The notes under the pieces: model-generated
Told to the model about the DNA's origin: nothing
The model's input: only the letters and a program-made list of their open reading frames with translations
Databases searched by the model: none
Made by a program: the position numbers and the translations under genes
Assembly: GCF_030253575.1 (NCBI RefSeq)
Contig: NC_080564.1
Span: 2,586,501 to 2,650,500 of the forward strand
Length of the DNA stretch: 64,000 bases
Direction: 5' to 3'
From: Rhododendron vialii
Taxonomy: Eukaryota; Streptophyta; Magnoliopsida; Ericales; Ericaceae
Shown here: positions 42,023 through 54,352 of the stretch, piece by piece
Layout of the letters: every line of letters begins with the position of its first letter
Numbering within the stretch: the first letter of the stretch is position 1

Positions 42023-42235
42023 ACACAATCAAATTCGACTTGATTTAATTATAAGTACTTCAAAACTAAATAAAAAGGATACGTGACAACCATGTTCCTC
42101 AAACTTAGATTGTGCGATTGACTTGTCAAAACTTGAAGCTTAAGCACAATTTTCTGAAACTCATGTTTTAATAACCTGAAGAAACGAATTTAAGTTACTA
42201 ATAAATACTGCAAAGAAAATCTCAAGAGGATAGGA

Positions 42236-42412
42236 ATTTAGGAGTTCGATCCCTCTTAATTCTTAAAGTCTTAGGTTAGAAACCACCAAGATGCTATCAA
42301 CTCCTATGGAATCAATCTATACCTAGCTGTAATTTGGCTCCCCGTATATTGGCGGCGGGATAGAGCCCTCTAGACTGGTCAATGTGCGCCTAAGCTGATC
42401 CAAACACCTGAG
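42236..42412 (+). mobile_element. Au-like SINE remnant
   Basis: A B-box-like GAGTTCGATCCCTCTTAATT near 42241 and the 3' words TGGTCAATGTGCGCCTAAGC and TGATCCAAACACC are the recognisable parts. It is more diverged than the copy at 39595. Confidence 0.45.
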
Positions 42413-44154
42413 TTATAAAAAGTAAATAATATGAGAAAATACAGCAAAGAAAGGGGAATAGACACAAGCATGCTTCATTGCTAGATTAGGCCCTTTACCT
42501 TTAGGTGTAACAAAATTACAACGTGAACCACATCTAACAGCTCAAACTACCAATACCAAGCTTAAACGCATTTAAAAAAAATTATTTTAAATTCTAAAAT
42601 ACTAAACTTTAATCCAATAATTGGGGGTTATTAGTGAATGTGCAGAATGTTGACGTACGCGGTGCACAAGCCACAAGCTAGCTGTTTTTAACTAAGCGGG
42701 CATAACGGCATAAAGTCCTCCAGCCTACCTACACCTACTCTCATGAGTTGATGACAGTTGACCTATATAGCTAGCTGCCCTTGAACTATTTAATTCGTCC
42801 CGGGCAAAGTCACTACAGTGTTGTAGTGAGCATCTCAGCTGTCTATCTCAGCAATTAATAGTCCGAATTTTTAAACAATCAACAGTCCGAATTTGAAAAT
42901 TGACCATCTCGAGTAATTTTCCCGAATCGGTGCTTATGTGGATTCCACGTAAAAATCTTGCCGGCCTTAATCTCTTGCATCGTGATAAATTTGATTTAGT
43001 GACATATTATAAGTATTCTAATGTTGCAGCTGCCCCTGTTCTGTAGAGTGTGTTAGTTTGCTTGCACAATCCTCTCTTCTGTATGGATATTGAATTTGTG
43101 GAAACTAATCTAATTTTTGATGCGACACGGTGCTGCGCACACCACTACACAGTACCATCCCTCATTTCGTTTGTTGAATATCAAAAAACATGTGGGCCTT
43201 GACAGACCTCAATGACAAAAATAGATTCATATAGCTACCGCGAATTGATTGAGACTTAAGGTTCGGTTCTGTTCAGCTTGGTTTTGTAACTCCACACAGT
43301 ATATGTTGTTTTAGACAAGTAATTACGTACTCCATTTTCTCTATTTTCCAAATTCAACCCAACCCAAGATGGATTTTCTGCTTTTCATCTTCTATCTTCT
43401 TTCTTCTTTTTCCTTTCTTTCCACAATTTCGACATCCAACTTTTCTTTCACACTCTTACGTCAAATTTGTTGCGTTTACCATACGTTCAATGCCCCATCA
43501 TTTCTTAAACAGAAGACTTGAAATTTTGAAGTTTCCTTTTTTCGTCAATGCGGGGTGTTTCGGATCAGCTTGTACACACCTTGAAATAATTCTTACAGCC
43601 CTTTCTATAGTCTTTTCACACGCTTACGAATAGAGTGTGAGTGGAAAATATTCCTTGATGTAGGCTACGAAAAAGTAATTTGTTTCCCACCGGTCAGGTT
43701 GACCGGCCTGCCCTTTTTCCCCTCACTTTAGCATAAATAATTTCACATAAATAATTTCTACTTTCTATCCGATTGTGGTCAACAAATGGATGCTTGAAAC
43801 TTCACAAAGTAATGGTCCCTTTGTGTAGTTTCTTCTTTATTTCATTCAACTTGCTCTAAAAAATTTCAAACAGTTGATTATTGCAAAAACGTCTAACCCA
43901 TTGTGTCATTTTCTAATTGGGAAAACAATTAAAAAGGAAGAAAATCTAGGTGCCCTAAAGACAAAGTTGGTCACCCAAGTAGAAATGTGACAAATCCATC
44001 ATGGGTCAAGCTTTGTATTAGACTTAATAATACAATTCTAGCACCTAAATTTTTAAGAACAAGCTAGACCACTAAAATTTGTTAGTACAATTTTACATAG
44101 TGGTGATCCCTTGATATTTTCCTACTTGTTTGCAACGAAATATTTTCTTTTCTA
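42413..44154. other. Intergenic, no gene seen
   Basis: AT-rich DNA with only short frames. A small palindrome CCGGTCAGGTTGACCGG lies at 43690-43706. No RNA gene or element ends are recognised. Confidence 0.4.
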
Positions 44155-44410
44155 TCTAGGTTAAAACGCATGCTTTCTATGGGAAAAAAAAAATACTATT
44201 TCATGAATCGAGTCAAAAGCATTTACCGTACTCGGTTCGCTTTCTATGCTCGCAATCCTCTCTCTCTCGAATGATCTGCTTTTTTTTAAAAATCTAAATT
44301 AAAACGCTTGCTTTCTATGAAAAAATTAAATACTATTCACGAGTCGAGTCAAAAGTATTTAGCGTATTTGGTTTCTTTCTCTACTCGCAATTCTCCCCCT
44401 CAGACGATCA
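44155..44410. repeat. Tandem duplication, two units of about 130 bp
   Basis: Both units contain TTAAAACGC(A/T)TGCTTTCTATG, a GAGTCAAAAG(C/T)ATTTA core and ACTCGCAAT-like ends with CTCTC runs. Unit boundaries are about 44155-44280 and 44295-44410. They lie about 400 bp upstream of the TATA box of the next gene. Confidence 0.7.
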
Positions 44411-44777
44411 CTCTCTCCAATATTTTAATTGAATTATAAGGAATTGGAGATTGGAACAGAGGAGCACCCGGAATAAAGGAATTCTGTCTCGGATTACTAG
44501 TCTACACGATTCAATAAATTTATTCAAACACAATTAACTAAACATACCAAACATGTCCAATCCTATACCTAATACCTTTAATCACCAATTTTTTAAAGAG
44601 ACACTTCCAAATTAACTTTTTCATTTGTCCCCTCCATACATAACAAATTGATATTATAATCTCTGTTCCAATCATATTAACCTCACTACTCTAATTACTT
44701 AGTTGAGTCATCAAGACCTCCAAGTCTCCAAAACCCTTCCAAGTTCCTTCCTTCCACACCCACTCCTTCCCCTCCCT

Positions 44778-44785
44778 TATAAATA
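44778..44785 (+). promoter_or_regulatory. TATA box of the small gene at 45001
   Basis: TATAAATA in a C-rich context (CCTCCCTTATAAATACATAC) lies 223 bp upstream of the ATG. Transcription should start near 44810, which would place the 58-bp repeat array in the leader. Inference from sequence only. Confidence 0.6.
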
Positions 44786-44810
44786 CATACATAGTCCTAC
44801 AAACATGTAA

Positions 44811-44984
44811 CGAAACCTCCTCGTTGTCTCTACGCCCCTGCCTCCTTTATCAGGACGGACATATATAGCAGAACCTCCTCGTTGTCTCTGCACCCCTGCC
44901 TCCTTTATCAGGGTGGACGTATATAACGGAACCTCCCCGTTGTCTCTACACCCCTGCCTCCTTTATCAGAGCGGTCATTAAGGG
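44811..44984 (+). repeat. Three 58-bp repeats in the predicted 5' leader
   Basis: GAACCTCCTCGTTGTCTCT, CACCCCTGCCTCCTTTATCA and GGACGTATATAACGGA-like words recur with a 58-bp period, two full units and one partial. A minimal start-stop (ATGTAA) occurs just before the first unit at 44805. No frame runs through the array. Confidence 0.85.
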
Positions 44985-45000
44985 GTCAGGCAACATAAAT

Positions 45001-45384
45001 ATGGGTCATATGAGCTACGATAAGGTTACACGGAGATCGTGCCACGGGAAAAGATGTTTCAAGCTAAAGTACCCAAGAAGGTTTTCAGTCTACCGGTTAC
45101 GTGCCAAGATCTTCTGTTTGTTCGATTTTTTCAGCAGATGGCGGTCTTCGTACGGAGAAGCGCTGGAATCACTGAAGAAAGGTTTTACGCGATGTTCCAG
45201 CAGCAGGAGAGAGAGTGGTTGTCGAAGAAATTTGGTTGTGCCGGATACAAGTCGAGCCGAATATAGGCTAAGGTCGTTTGGCCGATCGAATTCTTTCTAT
45301 TCGGAAGCCATTGCTGATTGTTTGGAGTTCATCAAAAGGTCGTCTGTTTCCGGAGATGAGTACAAGCCAGTAAATCAAACGTAG
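45001..45384 (+). CDS. Small basic plant protein, single exon (127 aa), unknown function
   Basis: An uninterrupted frame starts MGHMSYDKVTRRSCHGKRCF and ends at TAG (45382-45384); Met-4 is an alternative start. The protein is rich in Arg, Lys and Ser. It has a hydrophobic/aromatic patch (YRLRAKIFCLFDFFSRWRSS, about 32-51) and a C-terminal block RLRSFGRSNSFYSEAIADCL with EFIKRSS. The EAI.DCLEFI.RSS ending resembles small plant proteins often labelled Josephin-like, but I cannot assign a function. A TATA box at 44778, a C/T-rich leader with 58-bp repeats and a long intact frame with no overlapping rival support a real gene. A GA-rich 3' flank follows the stop. Confidence 0.72.
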   Translation: MGHMSYDKVTRRSCHGKRCFKLKYPRRFSVYRLRAKIFCLFDFFSRWRSSYGEALESLKKGFTRCSSSRRESGCRRNLVVPDTSRAEYRLRSFGRSNSFYSEAIADCLEFIKRSSVSGDEYKPVNQT

Positions 45385-47742
45385 AGAGAGCGAGCGAGAG
45401 AGAAAGGGAAGAGCTAGCTTGTGTACAGACGAAGCATGCACTTTGGTTAAGTTCATGCCATGTTTTTCTTTACACTTTTTTGCTTGCTTGCGTTTGATCT
45501 TTTCTTGTATGGAATTTCAGGGTCAAAAGGCCACAAGTTTGGTTAGTTTTGAATTTAAGAGCCCAAAGGCCGCAAGTTTGGTTAATTTTTCTTCTTTTTG
45601 CGCTTCCTCCCTTCCTTCCTCAAGAGCAGTGCTCTGAGTCAAATGTTGGTGAGTAATTGGCTCTCCATGTTTGGAATTTTGCTGCAAAATATAAGTCTTT
45701 GCAAGGAAAACGAACTAGTTTTAATAGTGCGAGTTGTACTTCTCCCTTTCTTTTAGTAATTCGATCTTTGTAATATATATACTAATGAATATGCAAATCC
45801 TAATGAATATGCGAGTTGTCCATTTCATCTTGCGCTTACTACGGGTTTGAGCTAGGATTCCTTGGTTCCTCTACTACTGAGTCACGAACGGGATTCTCGT
45901 ACCAGCGCTTAGTGTAGATTTACTTTAGCAGGGTGTCGTTGAATCTGTAGCGTGTATGCTTCTCACAGTAACTCGTGTCTTTGATTTGATAGTTCTGATT
46001 CATTCCTGTATATTGTGATGAAATCTTTTCCCTGCGGGTACTAATGAAAGAATTTCTTAACGTTGATAAAAAAAAAATTATGCAAATCCTGAGAAAATAT
46101 GCGAATCTTGAGAAGGTTGATGCATGGTAGGTGTGAATGAAGATTGTGCTACCATGCATGCACCTAAACCATTAATGTCATTATTTGTTTGACTTAAGAA
46201 ATTAAACATGTAGAAAAAGACAATAACGTCTGTTCAAAGTATAGAACGAACGCGGCACTACATGTCAAACTATGGCATGAATAATGGCGCTTAACTTTTT
46301 GTACATTCAATTCTCCTATTTTAGGTTTCAGTATATTTATTCTGTCTTTTCTGAATTTTTATTAGATTCGGGTAAAAAAAATTTAGATTAATCGATTGCC
46401 GACGAGAGGATTAGTTTAAGAAGAAAAAAATTATGACCGAAATCATAACAAAATCATTAAAGACGAAAAAAAATACAAAACAGACAGTATTTTCTGTCCA
46501 ACGTATCGTCTTATAAACTTCGGTCCACAATTTTATACTTTTCTGATTTCTAGATTTTTTATTTCCATTGGTGCTAGTCCAATCACCTCAATTTAAGATG
46601 AGAAACAATTCTCCATCGGTATTTCCTATTGGTATCGACATGTGGCAAAAATATGGCGTAAGCGAACCCACATTATCAAACAGCCTGAAGGCCCTAAACT
46701 TGTATGGTACAGGATTAACCAGATTGATACAAACTACTAAATTCGTGAGAGCGTTGATTGAGAGCAAGAGCGGAGGGTACTACTCAAGGCTTACGCGATT
46801 AGGGTGCGAATGCTAACATTCAAAAAAATTCATTACAATCAAATTCAAATACGAAGGAGGAGTGCAGCTCAATCAAATTGAGTCCTCACTGGTGTGGTTC
46901 CATTTGACTGAATCGACTTGAAAACCGGGCGCAGGAGTACTGCAGCTCAAGGTGCAAGTATTGCCGGACTCGACGGAGGCGTCGAAGAGAGAGAAAATTA
47001 AGTGTTTTTCTTCGCTGCAATCAGTCTGAATTGAGGAAATATCAAAACACGATGAAGATCAAACTGTGAGATTTGAGGAAATGAAAAAGTGCAGAGGGAG
47101 AGAGAGAGAGTCTGTTATAGTCGAGCGAGGTGAGTGGAATTTCAGTCGAGCTTTTGAGTTCAATACAAATTCGCGTCTAACAGACGCGAGGTTCCACACA
47201 AGGACAGAGTGAACAAGCGAAGTATATTAAAACGATGTCGTCCGAACTCATTCAGACTTCGCAGTTAGAACAGGAGAAGTCTATTGAAACTCCGTAATTG
47301 GTAAATTGTGAACTTAATCCGGTTCCTTTTTATGATCGAATCTGTTCGAGTTGTAGAACTTATCAAGAAGAAATAGAATGTCAAAGATCATGTCAATCAA
47401 ATGCTGATTAGTTCATAATCAAAGATAATCTGTGTGAATTTAGTTTTAAAAAAATAAATTTGACCACAATGTATCAAACCCAATCCTATTAATTAATGAT
47501 TAATGGAGTCTCACGACCCGAATCCTTCCACTCGCGCTACATATGGACGACCGCACGCCGTCCGCTCCGCCATCCTCCCGCCGACGCTACCGTCGCCTCT
47601 TCGCCGCCGGTTAGAATCAATTATTGTGTTATTAATATAGGTCCTGTGGATATCGAAATTTCTTATATCATACAGTTCCAATCCTTTTGTCTTAGTGAAG
47701 TTTAGAATACAGTTTTAAAAATTTCTTGCTAGAGAGAAACTT
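45385..47742. other. Intergenic, no convincing gene
   Basis: The first part should hold the 3' UTR of the 45001 gene. Short frames at 46568-46816 and 47503-47612 were considered. The latter (MESHDPNPSTRATYGRPHAV, GC-rich, ending at a possible donor CCG/GTTAGA) could be a first exon, but no following exon is recognised. Confidence 0.35.
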
Positions 47743-47938
47743 ATTCACGGCGGCCGTGAATAGCTTCTTTACGGCAGCAATCAATCGCGATGGTCCAAAA
47801 GTGTTCTGGATGGTCCAATTTTAATAAAACTTCTCCGGGTTCCCTAAACTTTTTCCCGGAAAAATTTCATTAATCTCTGGACCGTCCAAAACACTTTTGT
47901 ACACCGCGATTAGCACCGTAAATAACTATTCGTACAGG
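47743..47938. mobile_element. MITE with long inverted arms around GGACCATCC-type palindromes
   Basis: The left arm (CACGGCGGCCGTGAATAGCT, TCGCGATGGTCCAAAAGTGT) is mirrored at the right (ACACTTTTGTACACCGCGAT, CGTAAATAACTATTCGTACAG). The interior is about 60 bp. A related palindrome (GGACCATCCAAAATACTTTT then GGACGGTCC) is at 63215-63248. Confidence 0.6.
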
Positions 47939-48905
47939 CTCTGTGTAGTTTAGAATGAAGTAGTTTGCATTCATATTGGCGTAGTGGTTAGATAGCATCA
48001 AGCAGCAAGTTCGATTAGATACATAATTGAGCATAGTTGCTGGGCCTCCAATTTCTTCGATTTGGTAGCAAACCTATTAATTGATCTTTGACAAAATAAA
48101 TTGCTTTCTTGTTTCGAGGTCTCAGGTTGCCACTTTTCTCCTTTAAATTCAAGTGCCTTCTGGATTGACTTGCGTTCTTTATACCTGCTGATCTAATCTA
48201 ATGTCTTGACATATGCATTTACCTATTGAGGAAGATGACAAGGATCCAAGAATCTGGTTTCTTACCATGATTACCACGAGGATAAATGGTAGTACAATAT
48301 GAACCTTTATAATTTGTCTGTCGTACTTTAATTTCCTGGGTCCGTTAACCTAGGCACCTCACTCCTTTCGAACCAACTCGGGAGAGTTAAGGCAGTTTTA
48401 CCTACAAATAAACAGAACAATTGAAAAACTAGATATATTCTTGCGAGGTCCATGTGAAACTGGATATTTTGGATATAAAACCCATATGGACACTTCACGT
48501 ATTTGGAAGAGTGGATGTGGCATATCTTCAAAGCAGCGTACAATGACATAGCTGCTTCGTTTTTACTGTGGGGCTCCGATGAACGTGGCTCGCTTCCTCT
48601 GGAACTGCTGTTCGTCTGGATCTAACCTCGTTCCCTTGAACCTAACCTACACCATGAAGCACGACTAAAGACCACACCGGAGGAGCCCCGGAATGGCCCT
48701 CCGGCGCAAGGATGAGAATAATGCACAGAGAGGAAAGCAAAGGACTAGGGTTTCGAGGGTAGGAGACGATGTACCTTTTAGGGCGACTATCCCTTGGTAT
48801 TTATAGAGGATTCTTGGCTTGCTCTCCAAGTTCGTCTATGCGTCTGATACGCGTCGGTTGACGTCACCCGTGACGTAGTGGATAAGGCGGTTAGTGTGAG
48901 CTGTC

Positions 48906-49450
48906 ATTGGAGACATGGCCGAGCCTAGTTGCCTAGCTTTAGACCGAGTCGAGCTGAGCTTCGTGGGAGCATCATGGGAGACATGGCCGAGCCCAGTTGC
49001 CTAGCTCCGGGCCGAACCTGAGCTTCGAGGAAGCATCGTGGGAGATATGGCCGAGCCCAGTTGCCTAGCTCCAAGCCGAGCCTGAGCTTCGAGGGAGCAT
49101 TGTGGGAGACATGGCCGAGCCTAGTTGCCTAGCTCCGGGTCGAGCCGAGCTTCGAGGGAGCATTATGGGGACATGGCCGAGCCTAGTTGCCTAGCTCCGG
49201 GCCAAGCCTAGCTTCGTGGGAGCTATCATGGGAAACATGGCCGAGCCCAGTTGCCTAGCTCCAGGCCGAGCCGAGCTTCGTGGGAGCTATCATGGGAAAC
49301 ATGGCCGAGCCCAGTTGCCTAGCTCCGGGCTGAGCCGAGCTTCGTGGGAGCTATCATGGGAGACATGGCCAAGCCTTGTGGACTAACTCCGGGATGAGCC
49401 GAGCCTTGTGGATGAGCTCTAATAGAAGACATGGCTGAGCCTCGTGGCCT
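48906..49450. repeat. GC-rich minisatellite, period 66-72 bp, about 8 copies
   Basis: The unit reads GGGAGACATGGCCGAGCCCA, GTTGCCTAGCTCCGGGCCGA, GCCGAGCTTCGTGGGAGC and TATCAT. About eight units are present, plus a degraded end. The surrounding GC-rich DNA (48540-49510) includes GGAGGAGCCCCGGAATGGCC and ends near GGACCACTACA. It has the texture of part of a larger retroelement, but I found no paired ends or coding region and leave the parent element unnamed. Confidence 0.8.
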
Positions 49451-50267
49451 TCCGCCGAATGTAGCGATTGTGGCCGAACCAGAATATTCGGACCACTACA
49501 TTTACCATGCAATGGCTCCGCGTAGCTGATACATTTGGGGGCGTCCAAGCAAGAAATAGTTAAAATGCCTTAAATGAGGACCTGCTATTGGATAAAATGC
49601 TGTTAGCTAAACTTTAAGTGGGCAGCTGACAATCTTAACCTTCCAAGCACATTTATCCGTTCTCTGTGGTTATAAGAAAGTCTGAAGTGTTGTTCATGGG
49701 TTGCCCACTTGATATTCCAGGAGTCCACTTCCAGAAGGTGCTATTTGTACTAAACATACCTATATAATTACAAAGTGTTGTCCAGTGCCTTACCACCAAC
49801 TGATTCCCAGGCTGATCTGTCATGGCAACTGACTCTTCAAATGTACGGGAGAACCTCGTTGGCATTGAAAAAAAGGTACTACTGGTACTTGCGATAAATT
49901 TTCTTTTCAGATGGAGAAGTGATCAAAATTTGAGTAACTTAACAATATGATTCCTTTCCTGTTCAGAAAAGAGTATAATTCCTCATATTTTTCAACTGTT
50001 GGCATTTAAGTTTCATGTACTTCGAATTGATCTTGATAGTTTAACTCCAATTTGTATGGGAAACTACTCTGATTTGTATGGAATTCTTTCACAATCATAT
50101 GTTGCGTGCCTTTAAAATATGAGCTTCGATTTGATAGGAAGGGACGCCAAAGATGGGGACCTGGTCTACGAAGAAAATGACAATAGCAGGGAGAGTGGAG
50201 TTAGGAGCTGTGAGAACATGGTTTTCCCCTCACTTCCCCTTGCTATCAAATGGTTGTGGGACGGTTT

Positions 50268-50909
50268 CAGAGCCGGCTTATAGCCAAGGCGAGGGAAGCG
50301 AGCGCTTCGGGCCTCCGGAAAAAATTAAAAACGAGGGCCCCCAAATTTTTAGGATTCCAATATATATATATATATATGGTCCACAAAAAATTGCACTAGA
50401 CTTCTTTACACAAAATAGGTCCAATTGAAATTTAGGAGCCACAAAATAGGCCAAATTGAAATTTAGGAGCCATAAAATAAGCCCAAATTGTGGAATTAAT
50501 CATTAGAAACACTAATGCATTAAAAAAAAAGAAAAAGAAAATAACTTAAGGGTCGGCAGGAACTAGCAAGGAAGATATAGCCAATCAAAAAAAATCAAAA
50601 AAGAAAAAGAAGATATAGCCGATCATAAGAAGTAAGTACGGCAAGAACTAGAAACGCTTCATGCTTGAGGAGTCGAAAGGGAGGGAAGACAACAACCAAC
50701 GACTATGGACGGAAAATACTTGCACAAGGAATTCCTTGAGGCCTCTCTTTTACTATCTCCAACTCTCCACCTCTACTAAGTAAGTTTTTTATTATCTTAA
50801 CCAGTTGAGCTAATTGGTAAAATTTGTAGATCACTTTTGTATAAAAAATATAGGGTGGCCTCATTCAAGAAATTCGCTTCCGACCTCCAAAACTTATGAG
50901 CCGGCCCTG
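50268..50909. mobile_element. Non-autonomous hAT element (642 bp)
   Basis: The termini CAGAGCCGGCTTAT and, inverted, CAGGGCCGGCTCAT are flanked by a perfect 8-bp duplication GACGGTTT (50260-50267 and 50910-50917). The left subterminal region includes GCGCTTCGGGCCTCC. The interior has repeated AATTTAGGAGCCA(C/T)AAAATA and a TA tract, with no transposase frame. CAGRGCCGGC ends plus the 8-bp duplication are typical of hAT. Confidence 0.88.
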
Positions 50910-50917
50910 GACGGTTT

Positions 50918-52759
50918 TCAAGTAATGGTTTGCTTTCAAGAAAACATGTTTCCTAAAACTTATCTGACCAGGAAAGGATTACAAAAGCATACCACATTAT
51001 TGAAGTATCTTTGAGGAAGACCAGCAATTTTTTATTGTTTGATGTTTGAACCATCGAGGAAACTTCCAATAGTGTAGACGTTTTAGGTTTCATATATTTT
51101 GCTATACATGCAATTGAAGAGTGTTTGTCCATTAGTTGTCTTCATTGTCAGCCCATATTCCGTTCCCATATGCACCATCTCCGATTAGGAACCATGCCTA
51201 AGCTGAATAAGACTTCCTTGCACTTTCTCTTTGGTGAGTTCTACCTGAGTTATGTTACTCGAAAGGTGATCATACCGAAATGAGGAATGGGAAGGTATGT
51301 GGTATATGACACATACCCTAAACTATCATGCTTCCTTCAAGAGATAAACTTCCAATAGAAGTTACTATTTTTCTAACTTTTCATGCAAAACACACTCTTA
51401 AGAGAATAATGACCAATTTTTTGGAACATTTTCTCATGTCAAAATTCCACTCTTTCTAGATTTTTAGCTTACTATTTGATTTTTCAGTAAAACTTTGGGG
51501 ACCTCTTTAGATGTCTTAAATTACTGACAAATTTATATCATGTTTGGGAGCGTGCTTTCCAAAGCGTAATACAGTGGGGTATTTGCCTTCCCTACTAATA
51601 CAATCCTGAGAGACCAACTAGAAAAGTCACAGAGTACTACTTCCTCTATGATAACTATGTGTGAGAGGAATCACATCATTCTGCTAATCTAGTTACAATT
51701 GGGTAAAACATAAAAGCTTATGATGAACAAAGAAAAGACAATAATAGTCCATAAAATTGGCCATCTTACTTTTGCAGCCTTTCCACTACATCTCTTGAAA
51801 AACAATTGTGTGTTCCACCTGTCAATAAATCATGTTGCTCTAATGTGTATCTTCTTCTTCTTCTTCTTCTTGTGGATGATGATTAGAAGTCATAGACTTC
51901 TACAATACTGACTTTTTCTTTTTTCTCTGGTTTCTTTTATCAGGTGCTCGTAACTGGTTGATTACATCTAGTGGGTGATGATGTATTAAGATTAGTCAAG
52001 AAGTGAGACATGAGATTTTAGGTTGTATCCCTGCTTCGGAATGTCATTCAAACTGCAACCTTATGTTACGGAAGGCAATGATTGTTGCATTTTATTTTGA
52101 GTGAGTAATCTCTCGGTACTATTTGCATCATAAGAATGACTTGCCGTTGGTGTAGTTTTGAACCTTTATATCCTTGAGTCTGAAAAAAAAATTAGGTGAC
52201 GAGCGTTGGATCTCAAAAATAAAGCAAAACGTTTAGCAAAGTAGAAGAGAATAGAGAGCCTAGTTTCCACTTTTAACTACATGGAACACCATGTTTCCAA
52301 CTAAACAGAAGGTAGCCTTGATGGTCTTTCTATCGGATGCTAACATCATTTTGTTCATTTCCTGGTTCTTGGGGCCTTTTCTCAAGTTATTCTTCGAAGG
52401 TTTCTAGTCTGCACTTAACTCATCTGTGCAAAGGGGTTCCCTTAAGGCCACATTTTGTTATTGTGGTTCCTAATTAATTTCAAGGACTAGGATCATTTTG
52501 CTATATTGTCTTAATGGTGCTACTGTGGTAGCAAGAGAGGCCTGGTGGTGACAATTGAGGGGTCACGAATAAGATCAAAAGAGATCCAAAAAGAGGGCCA
52601 CAAACCAAGAACAGAGACAGAAGCCCTTCAATTCACTCCCCATTCTATCGTCAATAAAGGAAGCTTGCCTTTGGGCCTAGGAATAGAAAAAGGAACGGAC
52701 CTGTAATAGTACGATGTATATGACTTGAGATTACTACAATGTCTGAAAGAAAACTGACC
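50918..52759. other. Intergenic, no convincing gene
   Basis: Unique-looking AT-rich DNA with short frames, a CTT microsatellite at 51849-51871 and no recognisable domain. It may contain introns or UTR of a gene I cannot see. Confidence 0.35.
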
Positions 52760-52764
52760 TCTAG

Positions 52765-52982
52765 GACTGTAAACGAACCGAGCAGCTCACGAGCTCAGCT
52801 CAATAAGGCTTGGCTCATTTACTAAACGAGCCGAACTTGAGCTCGAGTTTTCGGCTCGTTTACTAAACGAGCCGAGTGGAGCTCGGCTCGTTCGACAAAA
52901 GCTCAGCTCGTTAAGGGAGACTCGACTCGATTAAAGAGGCTCGTTTAGTAAATGACTAAGCTCGGCTCGTAAATGAAGATCT
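52765..52982. repeat. GAGCTCGGCTCG-rich repeat
   Basis: Many overlapping GAGCTCGGCTCGTTTA and ACGAGCCGA words occur in both orientations, with CTGTAAACGAACCGAGCAGC at the left. The same vocabulary recurs briefly at 54972-55070 (AAACGAAACGAGCCGTTGG). It is a widespread type of plant interspersed repeat; the parent element is not defined here. Confidence 0.6.
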
Positions 52983-53529
52983 GCTTGGATTCCCATTTCT
53001 TTTCTTCTTCTTAGGATATTAGCTTTGTTGGGCAGCTTACGATGCAGGCCTTACTTTCGTTGAAGAAAAAAAAAAGGTTGGAGGCGAAATTTTATGTTAG
53101 GACAATGAATCCAACCATGATAATTCCTGCGCGACGGGGTAGTATATTATCTAGGCAATCTTTAGTGGTTTTTTCTGCACCCCACCTCCTTTTATCACCG
53201 AGCGTTCATTTAAGGTTTAAGGTTCTTAACTGGTTATCCTGGTGGTTTCCCTCTCCACGACGAAGTTTTATCCTTGCACTTGCCATGTTTTTTTCTCACT
53301 TTACCATTTAAGTCTTATCAAAATATCATCATTCCATTTTATTTTCTTATGCCTGAATAATTCATTTCAAAAGTGATGAGTAAAAGAGTAATTTCGTAAC
53401 CTTTATTAGCCCATTGGTTTTAGACCAGGACAATCTTTTTAGGACAATAAAGAATATTAAAATGGACCAATAAATAAAGGAACGGAGGGAGTAGTCAAGA
53501 AGGACTATGTTTAACCTTCTCGAGTTGTC

Positions 53530-54352
53530 TGGTGGCAATGGCAGCTCTAGAAATATTTTCTAGGGTGTTCAAAAAAATCTTAATCTCTGCTAACTTTGTT
53601 CAACACTAATAGTTAAGCAAAATTTTACTAGAAACTATTAAACCAAGCAAAACTGTCGTCGATAAGTTAGACTATTTTGAAACCGTTGCGTTTCATAATC
53701 AACAATATTCGGTTCATCTTTTCAAATATAATTAATCATGCCAACATTCATCTATCTCTCCTTGGCTTAAGTAGTTTAACTAATTAGAAAAAAAAAATTA
53801 AAAATAGTGGAATAAATATTCAACAACATAGATTCAACTTGAAATGAATCAATAGTTTACACAGTGAACAACTAAAAATCAATAGAGTAACAATTGTATC
53901 ATTCTCTCCTGGCCTTCTCTTGATATATATTCAACTTGAAATGGATCAATAGTTTACACGGTGAACAACTAAAAATCAATAGAATAACAATTTTATCATT
54001 CTCTCCTCCTCTTGAGGGTGTGGTGGTTTTTTTTCATAGGATAACTTGGTGTTCGGTTACGTGCACCTCGACTAATTTTAGGAGACCATAAGAATGTCGT
54101 TCACTAGTTGTAGCCCACTTAAAGCCAAAGCAAATGTCGTATGGACTAGCCTCAAAGGAGTTGATAGCACTTGAAAGATTTTGAACCTAGATATAAGTTG
54201 ATTGGCTCTTTTATAGGGTGGGTGTTCAAACTTAATTGAATTGGGTGTTCAAATCAGGGATACAACAAAAGTACATAGGACTCATATACACCCTATAAAA
54301 TTTCTAGGGTGTTCAGTTGAAACCCATGCTTCAATGTGCCACCGCCTCTGTT
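53530..54352. mobile_element. Possible GTGGC-ended non-autonomous element with internal duplication
   Basis: The left end (GGTGGCAATGGCAGCTCTAG, TTTTCTAGGGTGTTCA) and right end (TTTCTAGGGTGTTCAGTTGA, AATGTGCCACCGCC) share a CTAGGGTGTTCA word, here in direct orientation, and GGTGGC/GCCACC inverted tips. Inside, two units of about 100 bp (53838-53923, 53937-54010) share GAATCAATAGTTTACAC and GAACAACTAAAAATCAATAG. The right half of a Stowaway-like end (ACGGAGGGAGTAG, 53483-53495) lies just outside. Confidence 0.45.

Noticed and set aside
46568-46816. 82-codon frame as a gene
   Set aside because: No domain, no promoter-like context and composition like surrounding DNA.
47503-47612. First exon of an unknown gene (MESHDPNPSTRATYGR)
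   Set aside because: There is a plausible ATG and donor, but no downstream exon or homology could be found. Kept only as a note in the spacer entry.
48540-49510. LTR enclosing the minisatellite
   Set aside because: TG/CA-like edges can be chosen, but no target duplication, second LTR or coding part supports them.
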